Shown piece by piece: positions 22,062 through 29,247 of a DNA stretch of 31,244 nt. The stretch spans positions 1 through 31,244 of the forward strand of contig CALXKG010000230.1 of assembly GCA_944388825.1 (NCBI GenBank), given 5' to 3'. The stretch comes from an uncultured Clostridia bacterium. GTDB taxonomy: Bacteria > Bacillota > Clostridia > Oscillospirales > Ruminococcaceae. Below the pieces are notes generated by a model. It had not been told where the DNA came from and ran no database searches. It was given only the letters and a program-made list of their open reading frames with translations. The position numbers and the translations under genes were made by a program. The first letter of the stretch is position 1; each line of letters opens with the position of its first letter.

Positions 22062-23576
22062 ATGAGACAGAGGATGAAAAGATGGGCGGCGCTTTTGTCC
22101 GCCGGGCTGTTTGGCCTGGCGGCCTGCTGCCTCCCGGCTGAGGCCGCCGGGGAGGGAAGCGCCTGGGGGACGGTGGACGGGCAGCAGGCGGTCGTCTACC
22201 TGCTGGATGCCGGCGGGACGGACGGCATAACCTGCCAGCTGGGCAACCTGCCGCTGGACGTGGGGACGGCCGAGCCGGTTTCCGCGCTGGAGGCGCCTTT
22301 TGATACGGTTATCCTGCTGGACAATTCCCTTTCGATCCCGTCCGGGCAGCGCCCGCTGGCCCTGTCCATTGTGGAAGGGCTGATCGGCAACCGCCTTCCG
22401 GGCGAGACCTTCACCATTGTGACGGTGGGCGAGGGCGTTGACTACCTTTGCGAGGCGGAATCGGACTATCTGACGCTGATGGACGTCGTGTCGGGGATCG
22501 AATACCGCGACCAGGTGACCCACCTGACCGACGGGCTGTATGAAGTGCTGTCTTCGCTGGCCGGTTCGCAGGAGGCGGTCATGCGGCGGGTGGTGCTGAT
22601 CGCCGACGGGGTGGACAACGAAGAGCTGGGGTATACCGAAAAGGAACTGGATACCCTGCTGCAGGAAACGGGGTACCCGCTTTACGCCGTCGGGTGCGGC
22701 GGCGGGAACGACGAGCTGGAAAACCTGTTTGCCCTTTCCCGGCTGACGCCGGGCGCCGCGTTTAACCTGAATGAGACGCAGGATACGACGGCGGTCGTGG
22801 CCGGCATCTGCGCGTGGAACGGCGCGGTGCGGGTCAGCGTCCCTCTTCCGGATACCGCCTGCGACGGCGCCGAAAAGATGATGCGCCTGGAGGCGGGGGA
22901 CTCCTTTTATACGGTTTCGCTGGATATGCCGTTTGTAGCGGTGGCGCCTTCCGAGCCGGAAGAACCGGAAGAACCGGAAGAACCGGAGGAGCAGGCAGAG
23001 CCGGCGGTCCAGCCGGAACTTCCGCCGGTGGAAGAAGCGGCCAAACCGGAAGGGCGCGGGCTCCCGGGCTTCCCGGTTTGGCTGGCGGCCGGGGCCGGCG
23101 GGCTGGCGGCTGCCGCCGCCGTGACCGCCCTGGTCCTGCTGCGGCGGCGCCGGAAAAAAGAGGCCTTTTCCCCTGTGCCGGGGGGCGCGGGCGGCGTCCC
23201 GCAGCAGCTGGAAGAGACCAGGCTGCTGCGGGAGGAAGGCGAGACGCAGGCTGTCTGGGAAGAAGAGCAGCCGGACGGCGCCAGCATTGTCCTGACAGAC
23301 CTTTCGGACCCGGCGCAGAAGTACGGCGCGCCGGTGCGGGGCAGGCTGGCCATCGGCCGCGACCCGTCCGTCTGCCGGATCGTCGTGGACTATGACCCGA
23401 CGGTCGCCCGGCATCAGTGCGACGTGTTTATGGAAAACGGGCAGCTGACGCTGCAGAACCGCAGCCATTCCAACATCACCCGTGTGGATGGGCAGAAGGT
23501 GGAGGACAAATGCCTCCTCCGGAATGGGTGCGTGATCAAAATGGGCAGGGTACAGATGCGGCTGGAGATCGTATAA
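22062..23576 (+). CDS. Signal peptide-vWA-TM-FHA surface sensor
   Basis: 504 aa. A signal peptide (KRWAALLSAGLFGLAACC) contains LAAC22, which could act as a lipobox, or may be cut after AEA. An extracellular von Willebrand A domain (about 80-270) has the MIDAS DNSLS (from Asp87), HLTDG and LIADGVDN. A stalk of PEE repeats (298-311) and Pro/Glu-rich residues leads to one membrane helix (about 339-361) and RRRRKK. The cytoplasmic FHA domain (about 425-504) has LAIGRDPSVC, ARHQCDVF and SHSNITRVDG. The protein could thus couple an external ligand to phosphothreonine binding inside. It is directly followed by PP2C (stop and ATG adjacent) and shares the locus with a Ser/Thr kinase. Confidence 0.88.
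   Translation: MRQRMKRWAALLSAGLFGLAACCLPAEAAGEGSAWGTVDGQQAVVYLLDAGGTDGITCQLGNLPLDVGTAEPVSALEAPFDTVILLDNSLSIPSGQRPLALSIVEGLIGNRLPGETFTIVTVGEGVDYLCEAESDYLTLMDVVSGIEYRDQVTHLTDGLYEVLSSLAGSQEAVMRRVVLIADGVDNEELGYTEKELDTLLQETGYPLYAVGCGGGNDELENLFALSRLTPGAAFNLNETQDTTAVVAGICAWNGAVRVSVPLPDTACDGAEKMMRLEAGDSFYTVSLDMPFVAVAPSEPEEPEEPEEPEEQAEPAVQPELPPVEEAAKPEGRGLPGFPVWLAAGAGGLAAAAAVTALVLLRRRRKKEAFSPVPGGAGGVPQQLEETRLLREEGETQAVWEEEQPDGASIVLTDLSDPAQKYGAPVRGRLAIGRDPSVCRIVVDYDPTVARHQCDVFMENGQLTLQNRSHSNITRVDGQKVEDKCLLRNGCVIKMGRVQMRLEIV
22953..22988 (+). repeat. 9-bp tandem repeat coding for a PEE stalk
   Basis: Four in-frame copies of GAACCGGAA (first and last with one change) encode Glu-Pro-Glu units between the vWA domain and the membrane helix. 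Such repeats change number easily and set stalk length. Confidence 0.8.
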
Positions 23577-24326
23577 ATGCTGGACTTTATCTGGCTGTGT
23601 GAACGCGGCCTGAAACGGGAGATCAACCAGGACCGGGCAGGCGGGTTTGTAAAGGGGGACGCCGGGCTGTTTTATGTGGCGGACGGCCTGGGCGGCCACT
23701 ACGCCGGGGAACAGGCGAGCGGCCTTCTGGCCCGGGAAGCCGGGAACTGGTGGCGGGCCTGCCGGGACGGCCTCCCGCCGGTGGAAGAGGCGGCGGATGC
23801 GCTGCAGAAGCTGCTGCGGGATTGCGGCAGGATGATCCGGGAGGCGACGCCGCCCGGGGAGATCTGCGGGACGACGGCGGTGCTGCTGCTGGTGCGGGGG
23901 GATGTATACCTCCTGCTGTCGGTCGGGGACAGCCGCTGTTACTGGACGGGGCGCGGGTCCATGCGCCCCGGGACGGCGCTGCTGACGGCGGACGACGCCG
24001 CCCCGCCGGGCGGGCCGGAAGGCGGCAGGCTGCTCCGGGCGGTCGGGGATGGAAGCGGCAGCCCCGCTTTCATGCGCGGCGGGCGCATCCGGGGGACGGG
24101 GGTTTTTTCCCTGTGCACCGACGGGATCTATAAAACCTGCCCGGCCCGCGTCCTGTCCGGGCAGCTGCGCCGGGCGGCGCGCGGAAGGCTGCAGGCGTCC
24201 GCCGGACGGATCGAGCGGGAGGTCTGCGCCCGGGGGGCGCCGGATAATTATGCGCTGGTCCTGGTCCGGGTGAAACCGGACGGGAGAGGGCGGGGCGGCA
24301 AAAACGGAGGGGAGGAAGCGACATGA
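23577..24326 (+). CDS. PP2C-family Ser/Thr protein phosphatase
   Basis: 249 aa, cytoplasmic. The PP2C motifs are in order: INQDRAG (Asp19), VADGLGGHYAGEQAS (Asp36-Gly37, metal-binding), CGTTAVLLL, LSVGDSRCYW, FSLCTDGIY (Asp182) and PDNYALVLV (Asp223-Asn224). All metal-binding aspartates seem present, so it should be active. A basic, Gly-rich tail follows. It starts immediately after the vWA-FHA stop and overlaps the next gene by ATGA. The expected role is to reverse phosphorylation by the kinase at 25864-27978, with FHA domains as readers. Confidence 0.93.
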   Translation: MLDFIWLCERGLKREINQDRAGGFVKGDAGLFYVADGLGGHYAGEQASGLLAREAGNWWRACRDGLPPVEEAADALQKLLRDCGRMIREATPPGEICGTTAVLLLVRGDVYLLLSVGDSRCYWTGRGSMRPGTALLTADDAAPPGGPEGGRLLRAVGDGSGSPAFMRGGRIRGTGVFSLCTDGIYKTCPARVLSGQLRRAARGRLQASAGRIEREVCARGAPDNYALVLVRVKPDGRGRGGKNGGEEAT

Positions 24327-25513
24327 GCGAATTTGCGGTGGCATTCGGGGCGGTCCAGAGCGTTTCCGAGGGGTATGCCGGAAGGAAGGCCCAGCTGGCG
24401 GAGGCGGCGCTGGAGGCGCTGCGGATCAAGCAGGGCCTGACCTTTGAAGTCCGGCAGCGGGAACGGATCGACGCGCGGTTTAACAGCCTGTCCAGCCGCC
24501 TGATGGAGGACAGCCGGACGGCCGGACGGTTTGGGCAGACGCTGCGGGAGGCCGTTTCCCTCTATCAGGCGGCTGAAAAACAGCTGCTGGAGGGCGCGTC
24601 TTCCGTCCCGCTTCTGGAACAGATCCTTTCCCAGACGGGGGCGGAAGGCCCGATGGGGCAGAAGATACAGGATATCTGGAGCTTTATCCGGGATATGCTG
24701 GACCAGCCCGGGAAAACGTTTTCCGACTTTTTAAAGTCGCTGGAGAACATCCCGGTGGTCGGAAGCATCGCATCCTATTATAACAGGCTGGTCGAATTTT
24801 TCGGCGGCGATATGACGGGGCTGACCGGCGCGCTGGCGCTGGCCGGGTTTGGGCAAAGCAGCATCGCCCTCTGGACGGAAGGGTATGACCTTGCCAAAAA
24901 CTATTACCACGCGACCGACGGCATTTTTAACCTGAAAGGCCAGAGGGCGGCCGGGTATATCGGGCTGGCCGGTTCCGGCATGGGCCTTGTGGCGGCCGCC
25001 GTGCAGGCGGCGGATACCCGGGGCAAGAGCGCCGGGGAGGTGGTCTCCGGTTATTTGCAGATGGGGCAGGCCAGCGTCCCGTTTATCCGCGACGCCTATC
25101 AGCTGGAGCACCTCAAAGACGTAAAAAGCCTGGCAAACGGCGGCGGGCTGATCAGCCCGGCGGCCGCCTATTCGGCGGTTGCGGAATCCGCCTTTGCCAC
25201 CGTGGGACAGGCGGCGGAGAGCATCAGCGAATACAGCGCGGACGGGGAATGGGACCTGGGGGATACCGGCGCGACGCTGATCGACAGCTCCATAGACGGG
25301 CTGTATACGATGGCCAACAGCCTGACCGGCGGGGTGCTGGACGCCGTCGGCGACCAGATCAACTTCTGGATGGGCGGGGAACCGCTGGCCCCCGGGGAGA
25401 GCTACGGGGACCGGATCGCCGACGCGGTGAAGGACACCGCCGAGGAGATCGGGAAGGCCATCGGCAACGGCATCAACCAGGCGGTGGACTTTTTTACGGG
25501 GCTTTTCCGGTAA
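24323..25513 (+). CDS. Candidate T7SS effector with WXG-like N-terminus
   Basis: 396 aa. Residues 1-95 are all helical (MSEFAVAFGAVQSVSEGYAG, then LSSRLMEDSRTAGRFGQTLR) and end with LYQAAEK, a YxxxE signal. There is no clear WxG. The remaining 300 residues contain several Gly/Ala-rich amphipathic or hydrophobic stretches (LTGALALAGFGQSSIALW; AAGYIGLAGSGMGLVAAAVQ) and a C-terminal helix with DAVKDTAEEIGKAIGNGINQ. No enzymatic motif was found. This could be a pore-forming or membrane-acting LXG-like effector. A DUF4176 gene, usually linked to LXG toxins, follows 41 bp downstream. No obvious immunity gene is seen. Confidence 0.65.
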   Translation: MSEFAVAFGAVQSVSEGYAGRKAQLAEAALEALRIKQGLTFEVRQRERIDARFNSLSSRLMEDSRTAGRFGQTLREAVSLYQAAEKQLLEGASSVPLLEQILSQTGAEGPMGQKIQDIWSFIRDMLDQPGKTFSDFLKSLENIPVVGSIASYYNRLVEFFGGDMTGLTGALALAGFGQSSIALWTEGYDLAKNYYHATDGIFNLKGQRAAGYIGLAGSGMGLVAAAVQAADTRGKSAGEVVSGYLQMGQASVPFIRDAYQLEHLKDVKSLANGGGLISPAAAYSAVAESAFATVGQAAESISEYSADGEWDLGDTGATLIDSSIDGLYTMANSLTGGVLDAVGDQINFWMGGEPLAPGESYGDRIADAVKDTAEEIGKAIGNGINQAVDFFTGLFR

Positions 25514-25554
25514 CTGCCGGGATATGGCGTAAAATCTAAGCGGGAGGTTTACAG

Positions 25555-25842
25555 ATGAAAGAGCTTTTACCGATCGGCAGCGTGGTCCTGCTGAAAAACG
25601 CGACAAAAAAATTGATGGTGATCGGGATCCTGCCGGTCCGGCCGGAAGAGAAGGCCATTTTTGACTATCTGGCGGTCCCGTATCCGGAAGGGTACCTGGG
25701 GGAAGGGAGCAGTTTCCTGTTTAACCATGAAGATATCCTCGATGTGATCTTTACCGGGTATGCCAACCCGGATCATCAGGCGTTTTTACAGCTGATGGGC
25801 GTCATCTACGACCGGGTGCAGCAGAAGCTGGCGGAAGGGTAA
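25555..25842 (+). CDS. DUF4176 protein, T7SS accessory factor
   Basis: 95 aa, soluble. The family hallmarks are clear: LLPIGSVVLLKNATKKLMVI at the N-terminus, YPEGYLGEGSSFLFNHEDI in the middle, then DVIFTGYANPDHQAFL and a C-terminal helix. DUF4176 proteins occur in Firmicutes type VII loci beside LXG effectors, where related factors assist effector export. Its place just after the candidate effector supports the same job here. GGGAGG precedes the ATG. Confidence 0.88.
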   Translation: MKELLPIGSVVLLKNATKKLMVIGILPVRPEEKAIFDYLAVPYPEGYLGEGSSFLFNHEDILDVIFTGYANPDHQAFLQLMGVIYDRVQQKLAEG

Positions 25843-25863
25843 CGGGGGAAAGGTGGGTTTCGG

Positions 25864-27978
25864 GTGGCTGCGCTGCCGTTGGGAGAAGACTATATCCATA
25901 TCGAGCCCCTGACCAAGGGCGGTATGGGGTGGCTGTATAAGGCCTACCGCCGCGGTTTGCAGGTGGAGGTCGTCATCAAGCGGGTCCGGGAACAGTATGT
26001 CGGGAAGATGGACCAGCGGGCGGAGGCGGATATCCTCAAACGGCTCAAGCACCGCTACCTTCCCCGCATCTATGACGTCATCAACGGCGGGGACGGGTAC
26101 CTGTATACGGTGATGGACTATATACCGGGCGTCAATATGCAGCAGTATGTCGAGCAGAATGGGCCGGCCGGACAGAAACTGGCGCATAAATGGGCCTGCC
26201 AGCTGTGCGAAGTGGCCGCCTACCTGCATGAGCAGAAGCCGCCGATCATCCACTGCGACATCAAGCCCGGCAACCTGATGATCACCCCTTCGGGGGATAT
26301 CTGCCTCGTCGATTTCAATACCTCCCTGGTCTTTTCCAGCGGGATACTGGCGGTCGGCGCGACTTCCGGATACGCCGCCCCCGAGCAGTATTCCCGCCCG
26401 GCAGTCCCGCCTCCCGGCGTCCCGGCAGGCCAGCCGACCGAGCTGCTCCCGGAGGACGGCGGCTTCGCCCCTTCCGGCCGCCCGTCCTTTTCGGCGGCTT
26501 TTTCCGCCCGCGCCGGCGGATACGGCGGGGTGACGGGCAGGACCGATGTGTACGGCATCGGCGCGACGCTATACTTCCTTGTGACCGGGCGCGTCCCGGA
26601 AAAGGCGCTGGGGCCGGTCACGCCGGTATCCGCCTGGTCGCCGGAGATCAGCGGGACCTTCTGCTCCATTATCCGGCGGGCGATGGAAAAGGCCCCGGAA
26701 GACCGCTTCCCGGATGCCGGCCGGATGCTGGAGGCGCTGCGGGATATCGACCGGCTGGACGCCCGCTACCGGCGGTACCGGATGTTCCGGTGGGGGAGCA
26801 ACCTGCTGGTCTGCCTGCTCTTTCTCTGCGGCGCGGCCATGGCCCTGTACGGCGGGGTACGGCTGCGGGCGGAACGGGATAACGCCTACCTCTCTCTGGT
26901 TACGCAGGGGGAGGCTTTGGCGCGTCAGGGGGAGACGGAGCGGGCGGAGGCGGCGCTGGCCGGGGCGATCCGGTCCGCGCCCGGCCGGGCGGAAGGGTAT
27001 CTTGCCCTGTCCGCCCAGCTGTATGCGCGCGGCGCGTACCCGGAAGCCGCCGCGCTCATACAGGACGCGGTGGAAGCGGGCAGCCTCCTGCTGGACAGCC
27101 TGCCGGATGACCAGGCGGGCGACCTGCTGTACATACAGGCCAACTGCGCCTATGAAATGGAGGATTACGCGGCGGCGGCCGGGCTGTACCGGCAGGCGCT
27201 GGACCGGCGCACCGACAACCCCGCCTATTACCGCGGGCTGGCGCTGGCGCAGGCGCGGTCGGGCGCGCTGGAAGAGGCGCACCGGACGCTGGATATTCTG
27301 GCGGAGCGGGAGGCGGATTCGGTCGACTGCGTGATCATCCGGGCGGAACTGGACCTGGTGCAGGGCGAATACCGGACGGCTTTTGACCAGTATGCGGAGG
27401 CGGCCGGCCGCACGGACGACCCGCAGGTTTTAAGCCGCGTCTATTTATCCGGGGCCGAGGCGCTCCGGGAGCTGGGGGACCTGGACGGATACATCGGCTG
27501 GCTTTCCCAGGGGGTCGGGCGCCTGGGGGAAAATGGCACGCTGCAGGCGGAACTGCTGGCCGCGGGTTACGCGGAGAAGGCGCTGGCCGACCCGGAAAAC
27601 GCCCCGGAATGGTACGGGCTGGCCAAAACGCATCTGCAGCGGGTCGTGGACTCCGGCAGGGGCAATATCCTGACCGGGTTAAACCTGGCGGTCGTGCAGC
27701 AGAACCTGGGGGAATACGAGGAGGCGGAGGGCCGCCTGCTGGCGCTGCGGGACCAGTACCCGTCGGACTACCGGGTCTATATGCGGCTGTCGTTTCTGTA
27801 CGCCGGCTGGCAGTCCCGGAAACCGGCGGAAGAGCGGGATTATGCCGGCGCGCTGGCGAATTATGACCTGGCGGCGCAGTATTATGAACAGGCGGTCGCC
27901 AGCGGGGAAACGGATGATGAAATGCTGCGGCTGGAAGCGCTGATGGAACAGCTGCGGCTGAGCGGCTGGCTGGAATAA
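25864..27978 (+). CDS. Ser/Thr protein kinase-TM-TPR protein
   Basis: 704 aa from GTG 25864 (AAAGGTGG upstream). The N-terminal kinase (about 10-300) has the loop KGGMGWLYKA, Lys39 (VVIKRV), catalytic HCDIKPGN with Asp132, and DFN (Asp150) in place of DFG; GATSGYAAPEQY and RTDVYGIGATLYFLVTG follow. A Pro/Ser-rich insertion lies in the activation-loop region (about 180-220). A membrane helix (about 313-333) separates it from at least six TPR-like repeats (about 340-690) that would lie outside the cell. No PASTA domains. Catalytic residues are kept, so it is probably active. The topology, cytoplasmic kinase fold then TM then external helical domain, is like EssB/YukC, a pseudokinase core part not otherwise seen here. 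Confidence 0.92.
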   Translation: MAALPLGEDYIHIEPLTKGGMGWLYKAYRRGLQVEVVIKRVREQYVGKMDQRAEADILKRLKHRYLPRIYDVINGGDGYLYTVMDYIPGVNMQQYVEQNGPAGQKLAHKWACQLCEVAAYLHEQKPPIIHCDIKPGNLMITPSGDICLVDFNTSLVFSSGILAVGATSGYAAPEQYSRPAVPPPGVPAGQPTELLPEDGGFAPSGRPSFSAAFSARAGGYGGVTGRTDVYGIGATLYFLVTGRVPEKALGPVTPVSAWSPEISGTFCSIIRRAMEKAPEDRFPDAGRMLEALRDIDRLDARYRRYRMFRWGSNLLVCLLFLCGAAMALYGGVRLRAERDNAYLSLVTQGEALARQGETERAEAALAGAIRSAPGRAEGYLALSAQLYARGAYPEAAALIQDAVEAGSLLLDSLPDDQAGDLLYIQANCAYEMEDYAAAAGLYRQALDRRTDNPAYYRGLALAQARSGALEEAHRTLDILAEREADSVDCVIIRAELDLVQGEYRTAFDQYAEAAGRTDDPQVLSRVYLSGAEALRELGDLDGYIGWLSQGVGRLGENGTLQAELLAAGYAEKALADPENAPEWYGLAKTHLQRVVDSGRGNILTGLNLAVVQQNLGEYEEAEGRLLALRDQYPSDYRVYMRLSFLYAGWQSRKPAEERDYAGALANYDLAAQYYEQAVASGETDDEMLRLEALMEQLRLSGWLE

Positions 27979-27990
27979 GGGGGTGCGGAA

Positions 27991-28134
27991 ATGGGCGTTT
28001 CTGCCGGAATGGTCTTTCTGATCGCCGGGATCGCCGGGATGATCCTGGCGGCGCTGCTGGCGGCGGCTGCCAACGGCTGGCTGAACCGGAAGGAAAGGCA
28101 GCTCCGCGAACGGATATGGCGGGAGTACCGCTGA
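27991..28134 (+). CDS. Small membrane peptide of the T7SS operon
   Basis: 47 aa, too short for most gene callers. The ATG has AGGGGG seven bases upstream. Residues 5-26 (AGMVFLIAGIAGMILAALLA) form one membrane helix, followed by a basic amphipathic tail (LNRKERQLRERIWREYR). It lies 12 bp after the kinase stop and 30 bp before the next gene, in the same direction. No family is recognised. It could be a small subunit or regulator of a membrane complex. Confidence 0.7.
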   Translation: MGVSAGMVFLIAGIAGMILAALLAAAANGWLNRKERQLRERIWREYR

Positions 28135-28164
28135 TCGTCAAAACTTTGGCTGTGGGAGGATATT

Positions 28165-29247
28165 ATGGAGGTTCGTAAATTTTTGCAGGCCAGATGGGGC
28201 ATTCTGGCGGGGATCGTGGGAATTTTGGCCGTTTTGGCCGTTTATCTGGCGATCGCCGCGTCGGGCTCGCCCGGGATGCGGGCGCGGGAGGCGCTGGAAC
28301 TGGGCGAACGCTACCTGCTGGATGGGGAATATGAGCAGGCGATCGTCCAGTTTACCGCCGCGATCGAGATCACCGACCGGGAGCCGGAACTGGCGGACCT
28401 GGGGAATGAAGCGCGGGAGGGCCGGGATACCGCCGCCCGGAGCGGGGCCGTCAGCCTGCTGCAGACGCCCGGGAACGACCTGGAGGACGCGGTGGACTGG
28501 CTGGCGGAGAACGGCTGTCTGGACCTGCCGTCCGCCTATTACTTTACCGACGCGCTTTCCCTTTTGCAGCAGCTGGAAGAGCTGTGCGCCGAAGAGGCGT
28601 ATGACGCGGTCTTTACGCTGCTGGCCGATCCGGCGTATACGGAGATCGTATCCGGCATCATGGGGCTGGACTGCCGCATGGCCCTGCTCAACGCGGAAAC
28701 CGGGCAGATGACCGCCGTCTACCGGATGGAGGTGGAGACGGAAAACTTCGCGGACGGGGACGGCGCGGACGCGGCGGCTGAAGAGACGGAGGCGGAAGAC
28801 GGAAGCGCCGCCGCGGAGGACGCCGGGGAGCCGGAAAGCTATATGGTCTATTACGGGGCCCACGCCGGCGGCGTCCGGGAAGGGGAAGGGGTCTGGCTGG
28901 CCTATCAGGACGGCAACAACTACCTGGCCGACGGCAGCTGGACCGGCGACCGGCCGAACGGGCATTTTGAGACCCGCAGCTGGCAGGCCGACCTGAACGC
29001 CACAGTCACCTACCGGGTCATCTCCGGCGAGGTCGTGGACGGCCTGTGGGACGGCAGGGTCATCTGGCGGTTTGAACGGGGAGACACGGCGGACGAATAC
29101 ACGCCCTCCTTTGCGGCGGGCGTCTGGCAGATCCTGCGGGAGGAAGACGGGTTTGCCATCGCGGCCGAAAACGAGGACGGCGCGCGGCTGATCGCCGCCG
29201 AACCGGATAAAAAGAACGGGATCGCAGGCTATGCGGAAGCGGCCTGA
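28165..29247 (+). CDS. Membrane-anchored protein with TPR-like and MORN-like parts
   Basis: 360 aa. An N-terminal membrane helix (ILAGIVGILAVLAVYLAIAA, 13-32) precedes a TPR-like pair (ALELGERYLLDGEYEQAIVQ) and further helices. An acidic Ala/Glu-rich linker (about 195-225) leads to a C-terminal beta part with GVREGEGVWLAYQDGNNYLA and GSWTGDRPNGHFETRSW, which read as MORN-like repeats. The bulk should lie outside the cell. GGAGG precedes the ATG. Its partner is unknown; together with the TPR kinase and the last gene it may form an external TPR scaffold. Confidence 0.75.
   Translation: MEVRKFLQARWGILAGIVGILAVLAVYLAIAASGSPGMRAREALELGERYLLDGEYEQAIVQFTAAIEITDREPELADLGNEAREGRDTAARSGAVSLLQTPGNDLEDAVDWLAENGCLDLPSAYYFTDALSLLQQLEELCAEEAYDAVFTLLADPAYTEIVSGIMGLDCRMALLNAETGQMTAVYRMEVETENFADGDGADAAAEETEAEDGSAAAEDAGEPESYMVYYGAHAGGVREGEGVWLAYQDGNNYLADGSWTGDRPNGHFETRSWQADLNATVTYRVISGEVVDGLWDGRVIWRFERGDTADEYTPSFAAGVWQILREEDGFAIAAENEDGARLIAAEPDKKNGIAGYAEAA

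Noticed and set aside
22953..22988. Tandem repeats considered as a CRISPR or VNTR locus
   Set aside because: The 9-bp units are contiguous without spacers and are in frame inside a coding sequence, so this is a protein stalk repeat.
22002..24344. A 780-codon leftward frame opposite the vWA-FHA and PP2C genes
   Set aside because: Low-complexity Arg/Pro-rich translation, no ribosome site, and well-supported genes on the other strand.
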